From Brachycybe producta (lineage: Eukaryota; Arthropoda; Diplopoda; Playtdesmida; Andrognathidae): 64,000 nt of DNA. Below the pieces are notes generated by a model. That model was not told where the DNA came from, made no database searches, and saw only the letters and a program-made list of their open reading frames with translations. The stretch covers positions 124,001 to 188,000 of the forward strand of contig JAUPFP010000099.1 of NCBI GenBank assembly GCA_036925085.1. The letters run 5' to 3'. A program made the position numbers and the translations under genes. Below are positions 54,437 to 64,000 of this stretch, in pieces; position 1 is the stretch's first letter, and each line of letters opens with the position of its first letter.

Positions 54437-56451
54437 GAGTTGAAGTTAAAGTTGAAGTTGAAGTTCAAGTTGAAGTTCAAGTTGAAGTTCAAGTTGAAGT
54501 TCAAGTTGAAGTTCAAGTTGAAGTTGAAGTTGAAATTGAAGTTGAAGTTGAAGTTGAAGTTGAAGTTAAAGTTGAGTTTAAAGTTGAAGTTGAAGTTGAA
54601 GTTGAAGTTGATGTTGAAGTTGAATTCAGAGTTGAAGTTGAAGTTGAAGTTAAATTTCAAGTTGAAGCTGAAGTTCAAGTTGAAGTTCAAGTTGAAGTTC
54701 AAGTTGAAGTTCAAGTTGAAGTTCAAGTTGAAGTTCAAGTTGAAGTTCAAGTTGAAGTTCAAGTTGAAGTTCAAGTTGAAGTTCAAGTTGAAGTTCAAGT
54801 TGAAGTTCAAGTTGAAGTTCAAGTTGAAGTTCAAGTTGAAGTTTAAGTTGAAGTTCAAGTTGAAGTTCAAGTTGAAGTCAAAGTTAAATTTCAAGTTGAA
54901 TCTGAAGTTGAAGTTGAAGTTGAAATTGAAGTTGAAGTTGAAGTTGAAGTTAAAGTTGAGTTTGAAGTTAAAGTTGAAGTTGAAGTTGAAGTCGAAGTTG
55001 AAGTTGATGTTGAAGTTGAATTCAGAGTTGAAGTTGAAGTCGAAGTTAAATTTCAAGTTGAAGCTGAAGTTCAAGTTGATGTTCAAGTTGAAGTTCAAGT
55101 TGAAGTTCAAGTTGAAGTTCAAGTTGAAGTACAAGTTGAATTTCAAGTTGAAGTTCAAGTTGAAGTTCAAGTTGAAGTTCAAGTTGAAGTTCAAGTTGAA
55201 GTTCAAGTTGAAGTTCAAGTTGAAGTTCAAGTTGAAGTTCAAGTTGAAGTACAAGTTGAAGTTCAAGTTGAAGTTCAAGTTCAAGTTGAAGTTCAAGTTG
55301 AAGTTCAAGTTGAAGTTCAAGTTGAAGTTCAAGTTGAAGTTCAAGTTGAAGTTCAAGTTGAAGTTCAAGTTGAAGTTCAAGTTGAAGTTCAAGTTGAAGT
55401 TCAAGTTGAAGTTCAAGTTGAAGTTCAAGTTGAAGTTAAAGTTAAAGTTGAAGTTGAAGTTGAAGTCGAAGTTAAATTTCAAGTTGAAGCTGAAGTTCAA
55501 GTTGAAGTTCAAGTTGAAGTTCAAGTTGAAGTTCAAGTTGAAGTTCAAGTTGAAGTTCAAGTTGAAGTTCAAGTTGAAGTTCAAGTTGAAGTTCAAGTTG
55601 AAGTTCAAGTTGAAGTTCAAGTTGAAGTACAAGTTGAAGTTCAAGTTGAAGTTCAAGTTGAAGTTGAAGTTGAAGTTCAAGTTGAAGTCGAAGTTAAATT
55701 TCAAGTTAAGGTTGAAGTTGAAGTTGAAGTTGAAGTTCAAGTTGCAGTTCAAGTTGAAGTTCAAGTTGAAGTTCAAGTTGAAGTCAAAGTTAAATTTCAA
55801 GTTGAATATGAAGTTGAAGTTGAAGTTGAAATTGAAGTTGAAGTTGAAGTTGAAGTTAAAGTTGAGTTTGAAGTTAAAGTTGAAGTTGAAGTTGAAGTTG
55901 AAGTTGAAGTTGAAGTTGATGTTGAAGTTGAATTCAGAGTTGAAGTTGAAGTCGAAGTTAAATTTCAAGTTGAAGCTGAAGTTCAAGTTGATGTTCAAGT
56001 TGAAGTTCAAGTTGAAGTTGAAGTTCAAGTTCAAGTTGAAGTACAAGTTGATGTTCAAGTTGAAGTTCAAGTTGTAGTTCAAGTTGAAGTTGAAGTTGAA
56101 GTTCAAGTTGAAGTACAAGTTGAATTTCAAGTTGAAGTTCAAGTTGAAGTTCAAGTTGAAGTTCAAGTTGAAGTTAAAGTTGAAGTTCAAGTTGAAGTTC
56201 AAGTTGAAGTTCAAGTTGAAGTTCAAGTTGAAGTTCAAGTTGAAGTTCAAGTTGAAGTTCAAGTTGAAGTTCAAGTTGAAGTTCAAATTGAAGTACAAGT
56301 TGAAGTTCAAGTTGAAGTTCAAGTTGCAGTTCAAGTTGAAGTCGAAGTTAAATTTCAAGTTGAGGTTGAAGTTGAAGTTGAAGTTGAAGTTGAAGTTGAA
56401 ATTGCAGTTGAAGTTGAAATTGAATTTAAAGTTGGAGTTGAAGTTGAAGTT
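54437..56451. repeat. Full B+A higher-order unit, 2015 bp
   Basis: EcoRI lies at +185, +581 and +1493. The A-part array is shorter than in sister units, which explains the reduced length. GAAGTT replaces GAAGTC after the first EcoRI motif near 54646. A unique GTAGTT occurs at 56074. Confidence 0.9.
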
Positions 56452-57218
56452 GAGTTGAAGTTAAAGTTGAAGTTGAAGTTCAAGTTGAAGTTCAAGTTCA
56501 AGTTGAAGTTCAAGTTGAAGTTCAAGTTGAAGTTCAAGTTGAAGTTCAAGTTGAAGTTGAAGTTGAAATTGAAGTTGAAGTTGAAGTTGAAGTTGAAGTT
56601 AAAGTTGAGTTTGAAGTTGAAGTTGAAGTTGAAGTTGAAGTTGATGTTGAAGTTGAATTCAGAGTTGAAGTTGAAGTCGAAGTTAAATTTCAAGTTGAAG
56701 CTGAAGTTCAAGTTGAAGTTCAAGTTGAAGTTCAAGTTGAAGTTCAAGTTGAAGTTCAAGTTGAAGTTCAAGTTGAAGTTCAAGTTGAAGTTCAAGTTGA
56801 AGTTCAAGTTGAAGTTCAAGTTGAAGTTCAAGTTGAAGTTCAAGTTGAAGTTCAAGTTGAAGTTCAAGTTGAAGTTTAAGTTGAAGTTCAAGTTGAAGTT
56901 CAAGTTGAAGTCAAAGTTAAATTTCAAGTTGAATCTGAAGTTGAAGTTGAAGTTGAAATTGAAGTTGAAGTTGAAGTTGAAGTTAAAGTTGAGTTTGAAG
57001 TTAAAGTTGAAGTTGAAGTTGAAGTCGAAGTTGAAGTTGATGTTGAAGTTGAATTCAGAGTTGAAGTTGAAGTCGAAGTTAAATTTCAAGTTGAATCTGA
57101 AGTTGAAGTTGAAGTTCAAGTTGAAGTTGAAGTTGAAGTTGAAGTTAAAGTTGAAGTTGAAGTTGAAATTGCAGTTGAAGTTGAAATTGAATTTAAAGTT
57201 GGAGTTGAAGTTGAAGTT
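56452..57218. repeat. Truncated B-module block
   Basis: EcoRI at +203 and +599, after which the block ends abruptly through GAATCT into the GCAGTT lead-in and the next slip. The long array, GAAGTA/GAATTT and A part are absent. The GAATCT-to-lead-in junction is the one seen after J pairs elsewhere, but here no J is present. Confidence 0.88.
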
Positions 57219-58405
57219 GAGTTGAAGTTGAAGTTAAAGTTAAAGTTGAAGTTGAAGTTGAAGTCGAAGTTAAATTTCAAGTTGAAGCTGAAGTTGAAGT
57301 TGAAGTTCAAGTTGAAGTTCAAGTTGAAGTTCAAGTTGAAGTTCAAGTTGAAGTTCAAGTTGAAGTTCAAGTTGAAGTTCAAGTTGAAGTTCAAGTTGAA
57401 GTTCAAGTTGAAGTTCAAGTTGAAGTTCAAGTTGAAGTTCAAGTTGAAGTTCAAGTTGAAGTTCAAGTTGAAGTTCAAGTTGAAGTTCAAGTTGAAGTTC
57501 AAGTTGAAGTTCAAGTTGAAGTTCAAGTTGAAGTTCAAGTTGAAGTTCAAGTTGAAGTTCAAGTTGAAGTACAAGTTGAAGTTCAAGTTGAAGTTCAAGT
57601 TGAAGTTGAAGTTGAAGTTCAAGTTGAAGTCGAAGTTAAATTTCAAGTTAAGGTTGAAGTTGAAGTTGAAGTTGAAGTTCAAGTTGCAGTTCAAGTTGAA
57701 GTTCAAGTTGAAGTTCAAGTTGAAGTCAAAGTTAAATTTCAAGTTGAATATGAAGTTGAAGTTGAAGTTGAAATTGAAGTTGAAGTTGAAGTTGAAGTTA
57801 AAGTTGAGTTTGAAGTTAAAGTTGAAGTTGAAGTTGAAGTTGAAGTTGAAGTTGAAGTTGAAGTTGATGTTGAAGTTGAATTCAGAGTTGAAGTTGAAGT
57901 CGAAGTTAAATTTCAAGTTGAAGCTGAAGTTCAAGTTGATGTTCAAGTTGAAGTTCAAGTTGAAGTTGAAGTTGAAGTTCAAGTTGAAGTACAAGTTGAT
58001 GTTCAAGTTGAAGTTCAAGTTGAAGTTCAAGTTGAAGTTGAAGTTGAAGTTCAAGTTGAAGTACAAGTTGAATTTCAAGTTGAAGTTCAAGTTGAAGTTC
58101 AAGTTGAAGTTCAAGTTGAAGTTAAAGTTGAAGTTCAAGTTGAAGTTCAAGTTGAAGTTCAAGTTGAAGTTCAAGTTGAAGTTCAAGTTGAAGTTCAAGT
58201 TGAAGTTCAAGTTGAAGTTCAAGTTGAAGTTCAAGTTGAAGTTCAAGTTGAAGTACAAGTTGAAGTTCAAGTTGAAGTTCAAGTTGCAGTTCAAGTTGAA
58301 GTCGAAGTTAAATTTCAAGTTGAGGTTGAAGTTGAAGTTGAAGTTGAAGTTGAAATTGCAGTTGAAGTTGAAATTGAATTTAAAGTTGGAGTTGAAGTTG
58401 AAGTT
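57219..58405. repeat. A-module block with one EcoRI motif
   Basis: Array at about 57305-57565, AAGGTT, GAATAT near 57748, EcoRI at 57878 and repeated GATGTT segments. It completes a 2.2 kb period together with the B-module to its right. Confidence 0.88.
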
Positions 58406-60618
58406 GAGTTGAAGTTAAAGTTGAAGTTGAAGTTCAAGTTGAAGTTCAAGTTGAAGTTCAAGTTGAAGTTCAAGTTGAAGTTCAAGTTGAAGTTCAAGTT
58501 GAAATTGAAGTTGAAGTTGAAGTTGAAGTTGAAGTTAAAGTTGAGTTTGAAGTTGAAGTTGAAGTTGAAGTTGAAGTTGATGTTGAAGTTGAATTCAGAG
58601 TTGAAGTTGAAGTCGAAGTTAAATTTCAAGTTGAAGCTGAAGTTCAAGTTGAAGTTCAAGTTGAAGTTCAAGTTGAAGTTCAAGTTGAAGTTCAAGTTGA
58701 AGTTCAAGTTGAAGTTCAAGTTGAAGTTCAAGTTGAAGTTCAAGTTGAAGTTCAAGTTGAAGTTCAAGTTGAAGTTCAAGTTGAAGTTCAAGTTGAAGTT
58801 CAAGTTGAAGTTTAAGTTGAAGTTCAAGTTGAAGTTCAAGTTGAAGTTCAAGTTGAAGTCAAAGTTAAATTTCAAGTTGAATCTGAAGTTGAAGTTGAAG
58901 TTGAAATTGAAGTTGAAGTTGAAGTTGAAGTTAAAGTTGAGTTTGAAGTTAAAGTTGAAGTTGAAGTTGAAGTCGAAGTTGAAGTTGATGTTGAAGTTGA
59001 ATTCAGAGTTGAAGTTGAAGTCGAAGTTAAATTTCAAGTTGAAGCTGAAGTTCAAGTTGATGTTCAAGTTGAAGTTCAAGTTGAAGTTCAAGTTGAAGTT
59101 CAAGTTGAAGTACAAGTTGAATTTCAAGTTGAAGTTCAAGTTGAAGTTCAAGTTGAAGTTCAAGTTGAAGTTCAAGTTGAAGTTCAAGTTGAAGTTCAAG
59201 TTGAAGTTCAAGTTGAAGTACAAGTTGAAGTTCAAGTTGAAGTTCAAGTTCAAGTTGAAGTTCAAGTTGAAGTTCAAGTTGAAGTTCAAGTTGAAGTTCA
59301 AGTTGAAGTTCAAGTTGAAGTTCAAGTTGAAGTTCAAGTTGAAGTTCAAGTTGAAGTTCAAGTTGAAGTTCAAGTTGAAGTTCAAGTTGAAGTTCAAGTT
59401 GAAGTTCAAGTTGAAGTTCAAGTTGAAGTTAAAGTTAAAGTTGAAGTTGAAGTTGAAGTCGAAGTTAAATTTCAAGTTGAAGCTGAAGTTCAAGTTGAAG
59501 TTCAAGTTGAAGTTCAAGTTGAAGTTCAAGTTGAAGTTCAAGTTGAAGTTCAAGTTGAAGTTCAAGTTGAAGTTCAAGTTGAAGTTCAAGTTGAAGTTCA
59601 AGTTGAAGTTCAAGTTGAAGTTCAAGTTGAAGTTCAAGTTGAAGTTCAAGTTGAAGTTCAAGTTGAAGTTCAAGTTGAAGTTCAAGTTGAAGTTCAAGTT
59701 GAAGTTCAAGTTGAAGTTCAAGTTGAAGTTCAAGTTGAAGTTCAAGTTGAAGTTCAAGTTGAAGTACAAGTTGAAGTTCAAGTTGAAGTTCAAGTTGAAG
59801 TTGAAGTTGAAGTTCAAGTTGAAGTCGAAGTTAAATTTCAAGTTAAGGTTGAAGTTGAAGTTGAAGTTGAAGTTCAAGTTGCAGTTCAAGTTGAAGTTCA
59901 AGTTGAAGTTCAAGTTGAAGTCAAAGTTAAATTTCAAGTTGAATATGAAGTTGAAGTTGAAGTTGAAATTGAAGTTGAAGTTGAAGTTGAAGTTAAAGTT
60001 GAGTTTGAAGTTAAAGTTGAAGTTGAAGTTGAAGTTGAAGTTGAAGTTGAAGTTGAAGTTGATGTTGAAGTTGAATTCAGAGTTGAAGTTGAAGTCGAAG
60101 TTAAATTTCAAGTTGAAGCTGAAGTTCAAGTTGATGTTCAAGTTGAAGTTCAAGTTGAAGTTGAAGTTGAAGTTCAAGTTGAAGTACAAGTTGATGTTCA
60201 AGTTGAAGTTCAAGTTGAAGTTCAAGTTGAAGTTGAAGTTCAAGTTCAAGTTGAAGTACAAGTTGAATTTCAAGTTGAAGTTCAAGTTGAAGTTCAAGTT
60301 GAAGTTCAAGTTGAAGTTAAAGTTGAAGTTCAAGTTGAAGTTCAAGTTGAAGTTCAAGTTGAAGTTCAAGTTGAAGTTCAAGTTGAAGTTCAAGTTGAAG
60401 TTCAAGTTGAAGTTCAAGTTGAAGTTCAAGTTGAAGTTCAAGTTGAAGTTCAAGTTGAAGTACAAGTTGAAGTTCAAGTTGAAGTTCAAGTTGCAGTTCA
60501 AGTTGAAGTCGAAGTTAAATTTCAAGTTGAGGTTGAAGTTGAAGTTGAAGTTGAAGTTGAAGTTGAAATTGCAGTTGAAGTTGAAATTGAATTTAAAGTT
60601 GGAGTTGAAGTTGAAGTT
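58406..60618. repeat. Full B+A higher-order unit, 2213 bp
   Basis: EcoRI lies at +185, +593 and +1667. The B/A joint is at about 59430. It differs from the next unit only in array lengths (multiples of 6) and scattered hexamers such as GAAATT present or absent between GAATCT and GAGTTT. Confidence 0.92.
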
Positions 60619-62819
60619 GAGTTGAAGTTAAAGTTGAAGTTGAAGTTCAAGTTGAAGTTCAAGTTGAAGTTCAAGTTGAAGTTCAAGTTGAAGTTCAAGT
60701 TGAAGTTGAAGTTGAAATTGAAGTTGAAGTTGAAGTTGAAGTTGAAGTTAAAGTTGAGTTTGAAGTTGAAGTTGAAGTTGAAGTTGAAGTTGATGTTGAA
60801 GTTGAATTCAGAGTTGAAGTTGAAGTCGAAGTTAAATTTCAAGTTGAAGCTGAAGTTCAAGTTGAAGTTCAAGTTGAAGTTCAAGTTGAAGTTCAAGTTG
60901 AAGTTCAAGTTGAAGTTAAAGTTGAAGTTCAAGTTGAAGTTCAAGTTGAAGTTCAAGTTGAAGTTCAAGTTGAAGTTCAAGTTGAAGTTCAAGTTGAAGT
61001 TCAAGTTGAAGTTCAAGTTGAAGTTTAAGTTGAAGTTCAAGTTGAAGTTCAAGTTGAAGTCAAAGTTAAATTTCAAGTTGAATCTGAAGTTGAAGTTGAA
61101 GTTGAAGTTGAAGTTGAAGTTAAAGTTGAGTTTGAAGTTAAAGTTGAAGTTGAAGTTGAAGTCGAAGTTGAAGTTGATGTTGAAGTTGAATTCAGAGTTG
61201 AAGTTGAAGTCGAAGTTAAATTTCAAGTTGAAGCTGAAGTTCAAGTTGATGTTCAAGTTGAAGTTCAAGTTGAAGTTCAAGTTGAAGTTCAAGTTGAAGT
61301 ACAAGTTGAATTTCAAGTTGAAGTTCAAGTTGAAGTTCAAGTTGAAGTTCAAGTTGAAGTTCAAGTTGAAGTTCAAGTTGAAGTTCAAGTTGAAGTTCAA
61401 GTTGAAGTTCAAGTTGAAGTACAAGTTGAAGTTCAAGTTGAAGTTCAAGTTCAAGTTGAAGTTCAAGTTGAAGTTCAAGTTGAAGTTCAAGTTGAAGTTC
61501 AAGTTGAAGTTCAAGTTGAAGTTCAAGTTGAAGTTCAAGTTGAAGTTCAAGTTGAAGTTCAAGTTGAAGTTCAAGTTGAAGTTCAAGTTGAAGTTCAAGT
61601 TGAAGTTAAAGTTAAAGTTGAAGTTGAAGTTGAAGTCGAAGTTAAATTTCAAGTTGAAGCTGAAGTTCAAGTTGAAGTTCAAGTTGAAGTTCAAGTTGAA
61701 GTTCAAGTTGAAGTTCAAGTTGAAGTTCAAGTTGAAGTTCAAGTTGAAGTTCAAGTTGAAGTTCAAGTTGAAGTTCAAGTTGAAGTTCAAGTTGAAGTTC
61801 AAGTTGAAGTTCAAGTTGAAGTTCAAGTTGAAGTTCAAGTTGAAGTTCAAGTTGAAGTTCAAGTTGAAGTTCAAGTTGAAGTTCAAGTTGAAGTTCAAGT
61901 TGAAGTTCAAGTTGAAGTTCAAGTTGAAGTTCAAGTTGAAGTTCAAGTTGAAGTTCAAGTTGAAGTACAAGTTGAAGTTCAAGTTGAAGTTCAAGTTGAA
62001 GTTGAAGTTGAAGTTCAAGTTGAAGTCGAAGTTAAATTTCAAGTTAAGGTTGAAGTTGAAGTTGAAGTTGAAGTTCAAGTTGCAGTTCAAGTTGAAGTTC
62101 AAGTTGAAGTTCAAGTTGAAGTCAAAGTTAAATTTCAAGTTGAATATGAAGTTGAAGTTGAAGTTGAAATTGAAGTTGAAGTTGAAGTTGAAGTTAAAGT
62201 TGAGTTTGAAGTTAAAGTTGAAGTTGAAGTTGAAGTTGAAGTTGAAGTTGAAGTTGAAGTTGATGTTGAAGTTGAATTCAGAGTTGAAGTTGAAGTCGAA
62301 GTTAAATTTCAAGTTGAAGCTGAAGTTCAAGTTGATGTTCAAGTTGAAGTTCAAGTTGAAGTTGAAGTTGAAGTTCAAGTTGAAGTACAAGTTGATGTTC
62401 AAGTTGAAGTTCAAGTTGAAGTTCAAGTTGAAGTTCAAGTTCAAGTTCAAGTTGAAGTACAAGTTGAATTTCAAGTTGAAGTTCAAGTTGAAGTTCAAGT
62501 TGAAGTTCAAGTTGAAGTTCAAGTTGAAGTTAAAGTTGAAGTTCAAGTTGAAGTTCAAGTTGAAGTTCAAGTTGAAGTTCAAGTTGAAGTTCAAGTTGAA
62601 GTTCAAGTTGAAGTTCAAGTTGAAGTTCAAGTTGAAGTTCAAGTTGAAGTTCAAGTTGAAGTACAAGTTGAAGTTCAAGTTGAAGTTCAAGTTGCAGTTC
62701 AAGTTGAAGTCGAAGTTAAATTTCAAGTTGAGGTTGAAGTTGAAGTTGAAGTTGAAGTTGAAGTTGAAATTGCAGTTGAAGTTGAAATTGAATTTAAAGT
62801 TGGAGTTGAAGTTGAAGTT
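60619..62819. repeat. Full B+A higher-order unit, 2201 bp
   Basis: EcoRI lies at +185, +569 and +1655, with the B/A joint at about 61606. A perfect array of about 290 bp begins near 61673. It pairs with the unit to its left as two adjacent copies of the 2.2 kb repeat. Confidence 0.92.
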
Positions 62820-64000
62820 GAGTTGAAGTTAAAGTTGAAGTTGAAGTTCAAGTTGAAGTTCAAGTTGAAGTTCAAGTTGAAGTTCAAGTTGAAGTTCAAG
62901 TTGAAGTTGAAGTTGAAATTGAAGTTGAAGTTGAAGTTGAAGTTGAAGTTAAAGTTGAGTTTGAAGTTGAAGTTGAAGTTGAAGTTGAAGTTGATGTTGA
63001 AGTTGAATTCAGAGTTGAAGTTGAAGTCGAAGTTAAATTTCAAGTTGAAGCTGAAGTTCAAGTTGAAGTTCAAGTTGAAGTTCAAGTTGAAGTTCAAGTT
63101 GAAGTTCAAGTTGAAGTTCAAGTTGAAGTTCAAGTTGAAGTTCAAGTTGAAGTTCAAGTTGAAGTTCAAGTTGAAGTTCAAGTTGAAGTTCAAGTTGAAG
63201 TTCAAGTTGAAGTTCAAGTTGAAGTTTAAGTTGAAGTTCAAGTTGAAGTTCAAGTTGAAGTCAAAGTTAAATTTCAAGTTGAATCTGAAGTTGAAGTTGA
63301 AGTTGAAATTGAAGTTGAAGTTGAAGTTGAAGTTAAAGTTGAGTTTGAAGTTAAAGTTGAAGTTGAAGTTGAAGTCGAAGTTGAAGTTGATGTTGAAGTT
63401 GAATTCAGAGTTGAAGTTGAAGTCGAAGTTAAATTTCAAGTTGAAGCTGAAGTTCAAGTTGATGTTCAAGTTGAAGTTCAAGTTGAAGTTCAAGTTGAAG
63501 TTCAAGTTGAAGTACAAGTTGAATTTCAAGTTGAAGTTCAAGTTGAAGTTCAAGTTGAAGTTCAAGTTGAAGTTCAAGTTGAAGTTCAAGTTGAAGTTCA
63601 AGTTGAAGTTCAAGTTGAAGTTCAAGTTGAAGTACAAGTTGAAGTTCAAGTTGAAGTTCAAGTTGAAGTTGAAGTTCAAGTTGAAGTTCAAGTTGAAGTT
63701 CAAGTTGAAGTTCAAGTTGAAGTTCAAGTTGAAGTTCAAGTTGAAGTTCAAGTTGAAGTTCAAGTTGAAGTTCAAGTTGAAGTTCAAGTTGAAGTTCAAG
63801 TTGAAGTTCAAGTTGAAGTTCAAGTTTAAGTTCAAGTTGAAGTTCAAGTTGAAGTTCAAGTTGAAGTTCAAGTTGAAGTTCAAGTTGAAGTTCAAGTTGA
63901 AGTTCAAGTTGAAGTTCAAGTTGAAGTTCAAGTTGAAGTTGAAGTTCAAGTTCAAGTTGAAGTTCAAGTTGAAGTTCAAGTTGACGTTCAAGTTGACGTT
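62820..64000. repeat. B-module block, cut by window end
   Basis: EcoRI lies at +185 and +581, TAAGTT at +1007 and the first GACGTT at +1163. The last two offsets are identical to those of the block at 46112. It is therefore probably a copy of that GACGTT-bearing unit rather than of the adjacent 2.2 kb units. Confidence 0.88.
63983..64000. repeat. GACGTT cluster 9, cut by window end
   Basis: GACGTT at 63983 and 63995, continuing past the window. Its offset from the slip (+1163) equals that of cluster 4. Confidence 0.85.

Larger units (their letters stand above)
1..64000. repeat. Hexamer-based satellite array, whole window
   Basis: The entire window is built from the hexamer NAAGTT, mostly as the alternating 12-mer GAAGTTCAAGTT, always in the same orientation apart from one micro-inversion near 29366. 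Other stretches are GAAGTT-only runs, CAAGTT-only runs and recurring variant hexamers (AAAGTT, GAAATT, GCAGTT, GAAGCT, GAAGTA, GATGTT, GACGTT, AAATTT, GAATTC). These variants recur in fixed order and define higher-order repeats. No stretch of unique sequence, transposon or gene interrupts it. A satellite this long and pure is known from eukaryotic heterochromatin; the species and chromosomal site cannot be read from the sequence. Confidence 0.97.

Noticed and set aside
3549..63406. EcoRI motifs as boundaries of an inserted mobile element.
   Set aside because: GAATTC arises from the hexamer series by substitution, lies in register, and has no target-site duplication, terminal repeats or unique sequence around it.
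1..64000. Protein-coding genes suggested by many long open frames of Lys/Leu/Phe, Asn/Phe/Leu or Glu/Val repeats.
   Set aside because: The hexamer is stop-free in four of six frames, so open frames overlap on both strands everywhere. They start at TTG or similar codons and end only at G-slips, J motifs or TAAGTT variants. There is no domain, start context, intron or codon signal.
1..64000. Heat-shock elements, because GAA and TTC recur throughout.
   Set aside because: In GAAGTTC the two triplets are separated by one base, whereas heat-shock elements need alternating nGAAn units with two bases between GAA and TTC. The spacing does not fit.
1..64000. Nuclear-receptor direct repeats, since AGTTCA resembles a half-site.
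   Set aside because: The half-sites would be 12 bp apart (spacer 6), not the common spacings 1-5. A motif this short is unavoidable in such an array.
1..64000. CRISPR array.
   Set aside because: There are no unique spacers; all sequence between repeats is itself repeat, and no cas gene is present.
1..64000. Telomeric repeat.
   Set aside because: NAAGTT does not match known telomere repeats such as TTAGGG, TTTAGGG or TTAGG, and its variant-rich higher-order structure is that of a satellite.
1..64000. CENP-B box.
   Set aside because: No sequence with the TTCG...CGGG core of the box was seen; CpG is confined to GACGTT/TACGTT and GAAGTC-G sites.
1..64000. Assigning a species or chromosome.
   Set aside because: The sequence holds no unique or conserved gene, and I do not recognise this satellite with certainty; any name would be a guess.

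Overview
The whole 64 kb window is one uninterrupted block of head-to-tail satellite DNA. I see no protein-coding gene, RNA gene, transposon, CRISPR array, origin or other unique sequence. The unit is a hexamer NAAGTT in which N usually alternates G and C, giving the 12-mer GAAGTTCAAGTT. It is about one third G+C by composition, and the plus strand carries far more G than C. Sequence of this kind fits nuclear heterochromatin of a eukaryote (centromeric, pericentromeric, subtelomeric or sex/B-chromosome satellite). Nothing here identifies the species. The long stop-free frames are a by-product of a hexamer that is stop-free in four of six frames; they begin and end only at variant hexamers.

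Diagnostic variant hexamers build a higher-order structure. I use five landmarks. The G-slip is a 5-bp GAGTT that drops one base from the hexamer register (35 copies). The J motif holds GAACTT, an extra T and GAAGTC and adds one base (33 copies, 5 of them a J-prime variant). The C element contains GCAGTT, GAAATT and GACATT (24 copies). The EcoRI motif is GAATTC followed by AGAGTT (51 copies). GACGTT clusters have a CpG every 12 bp (9 clusters). Blocks between G-slips start either with an A-module (GAAGTC, GAAGTT, AAATTT, then GAAGCT and a long pure 12-mer array) or with a B-module (short array, GAAATT, GAGTTT, GATGTT, EcoRI motif usually 185 bp after the slip).

Layout: 1-15 kb is rich in C and J, with only three EcoRI motifs, very long pure arrays and a 3.19 kb tandem duplication (about 3840-10211). 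15-43 kb mixes A, B and C modules, with J motifs mostly in close pairs. 43-52 kb has B-modules, GACGTT clusters and a 2.65 kb duplication. 52-53 kb is a rearranged C/J island. 53-64 kb has no C or J and consists of a 2.2 kb B+A higher-order repeat with three EcoRI motifs per unit. Composition therefore changes steadily from left to right.

The most striking features are these. (1) The hexamer register is kept across 64 kb: every spacing I checked equals a multiple of 6, minus 1 per G-slip, plus 1 per J. (2) The 12-mer array is almost self-complementary, with a G.G (or C.C) mismatch every 6 bp. (3) There is a single 31-41 bp micro-inversion at about 29346-29386. (4) GACGTT clusters vary in copy number and trace duplication history.
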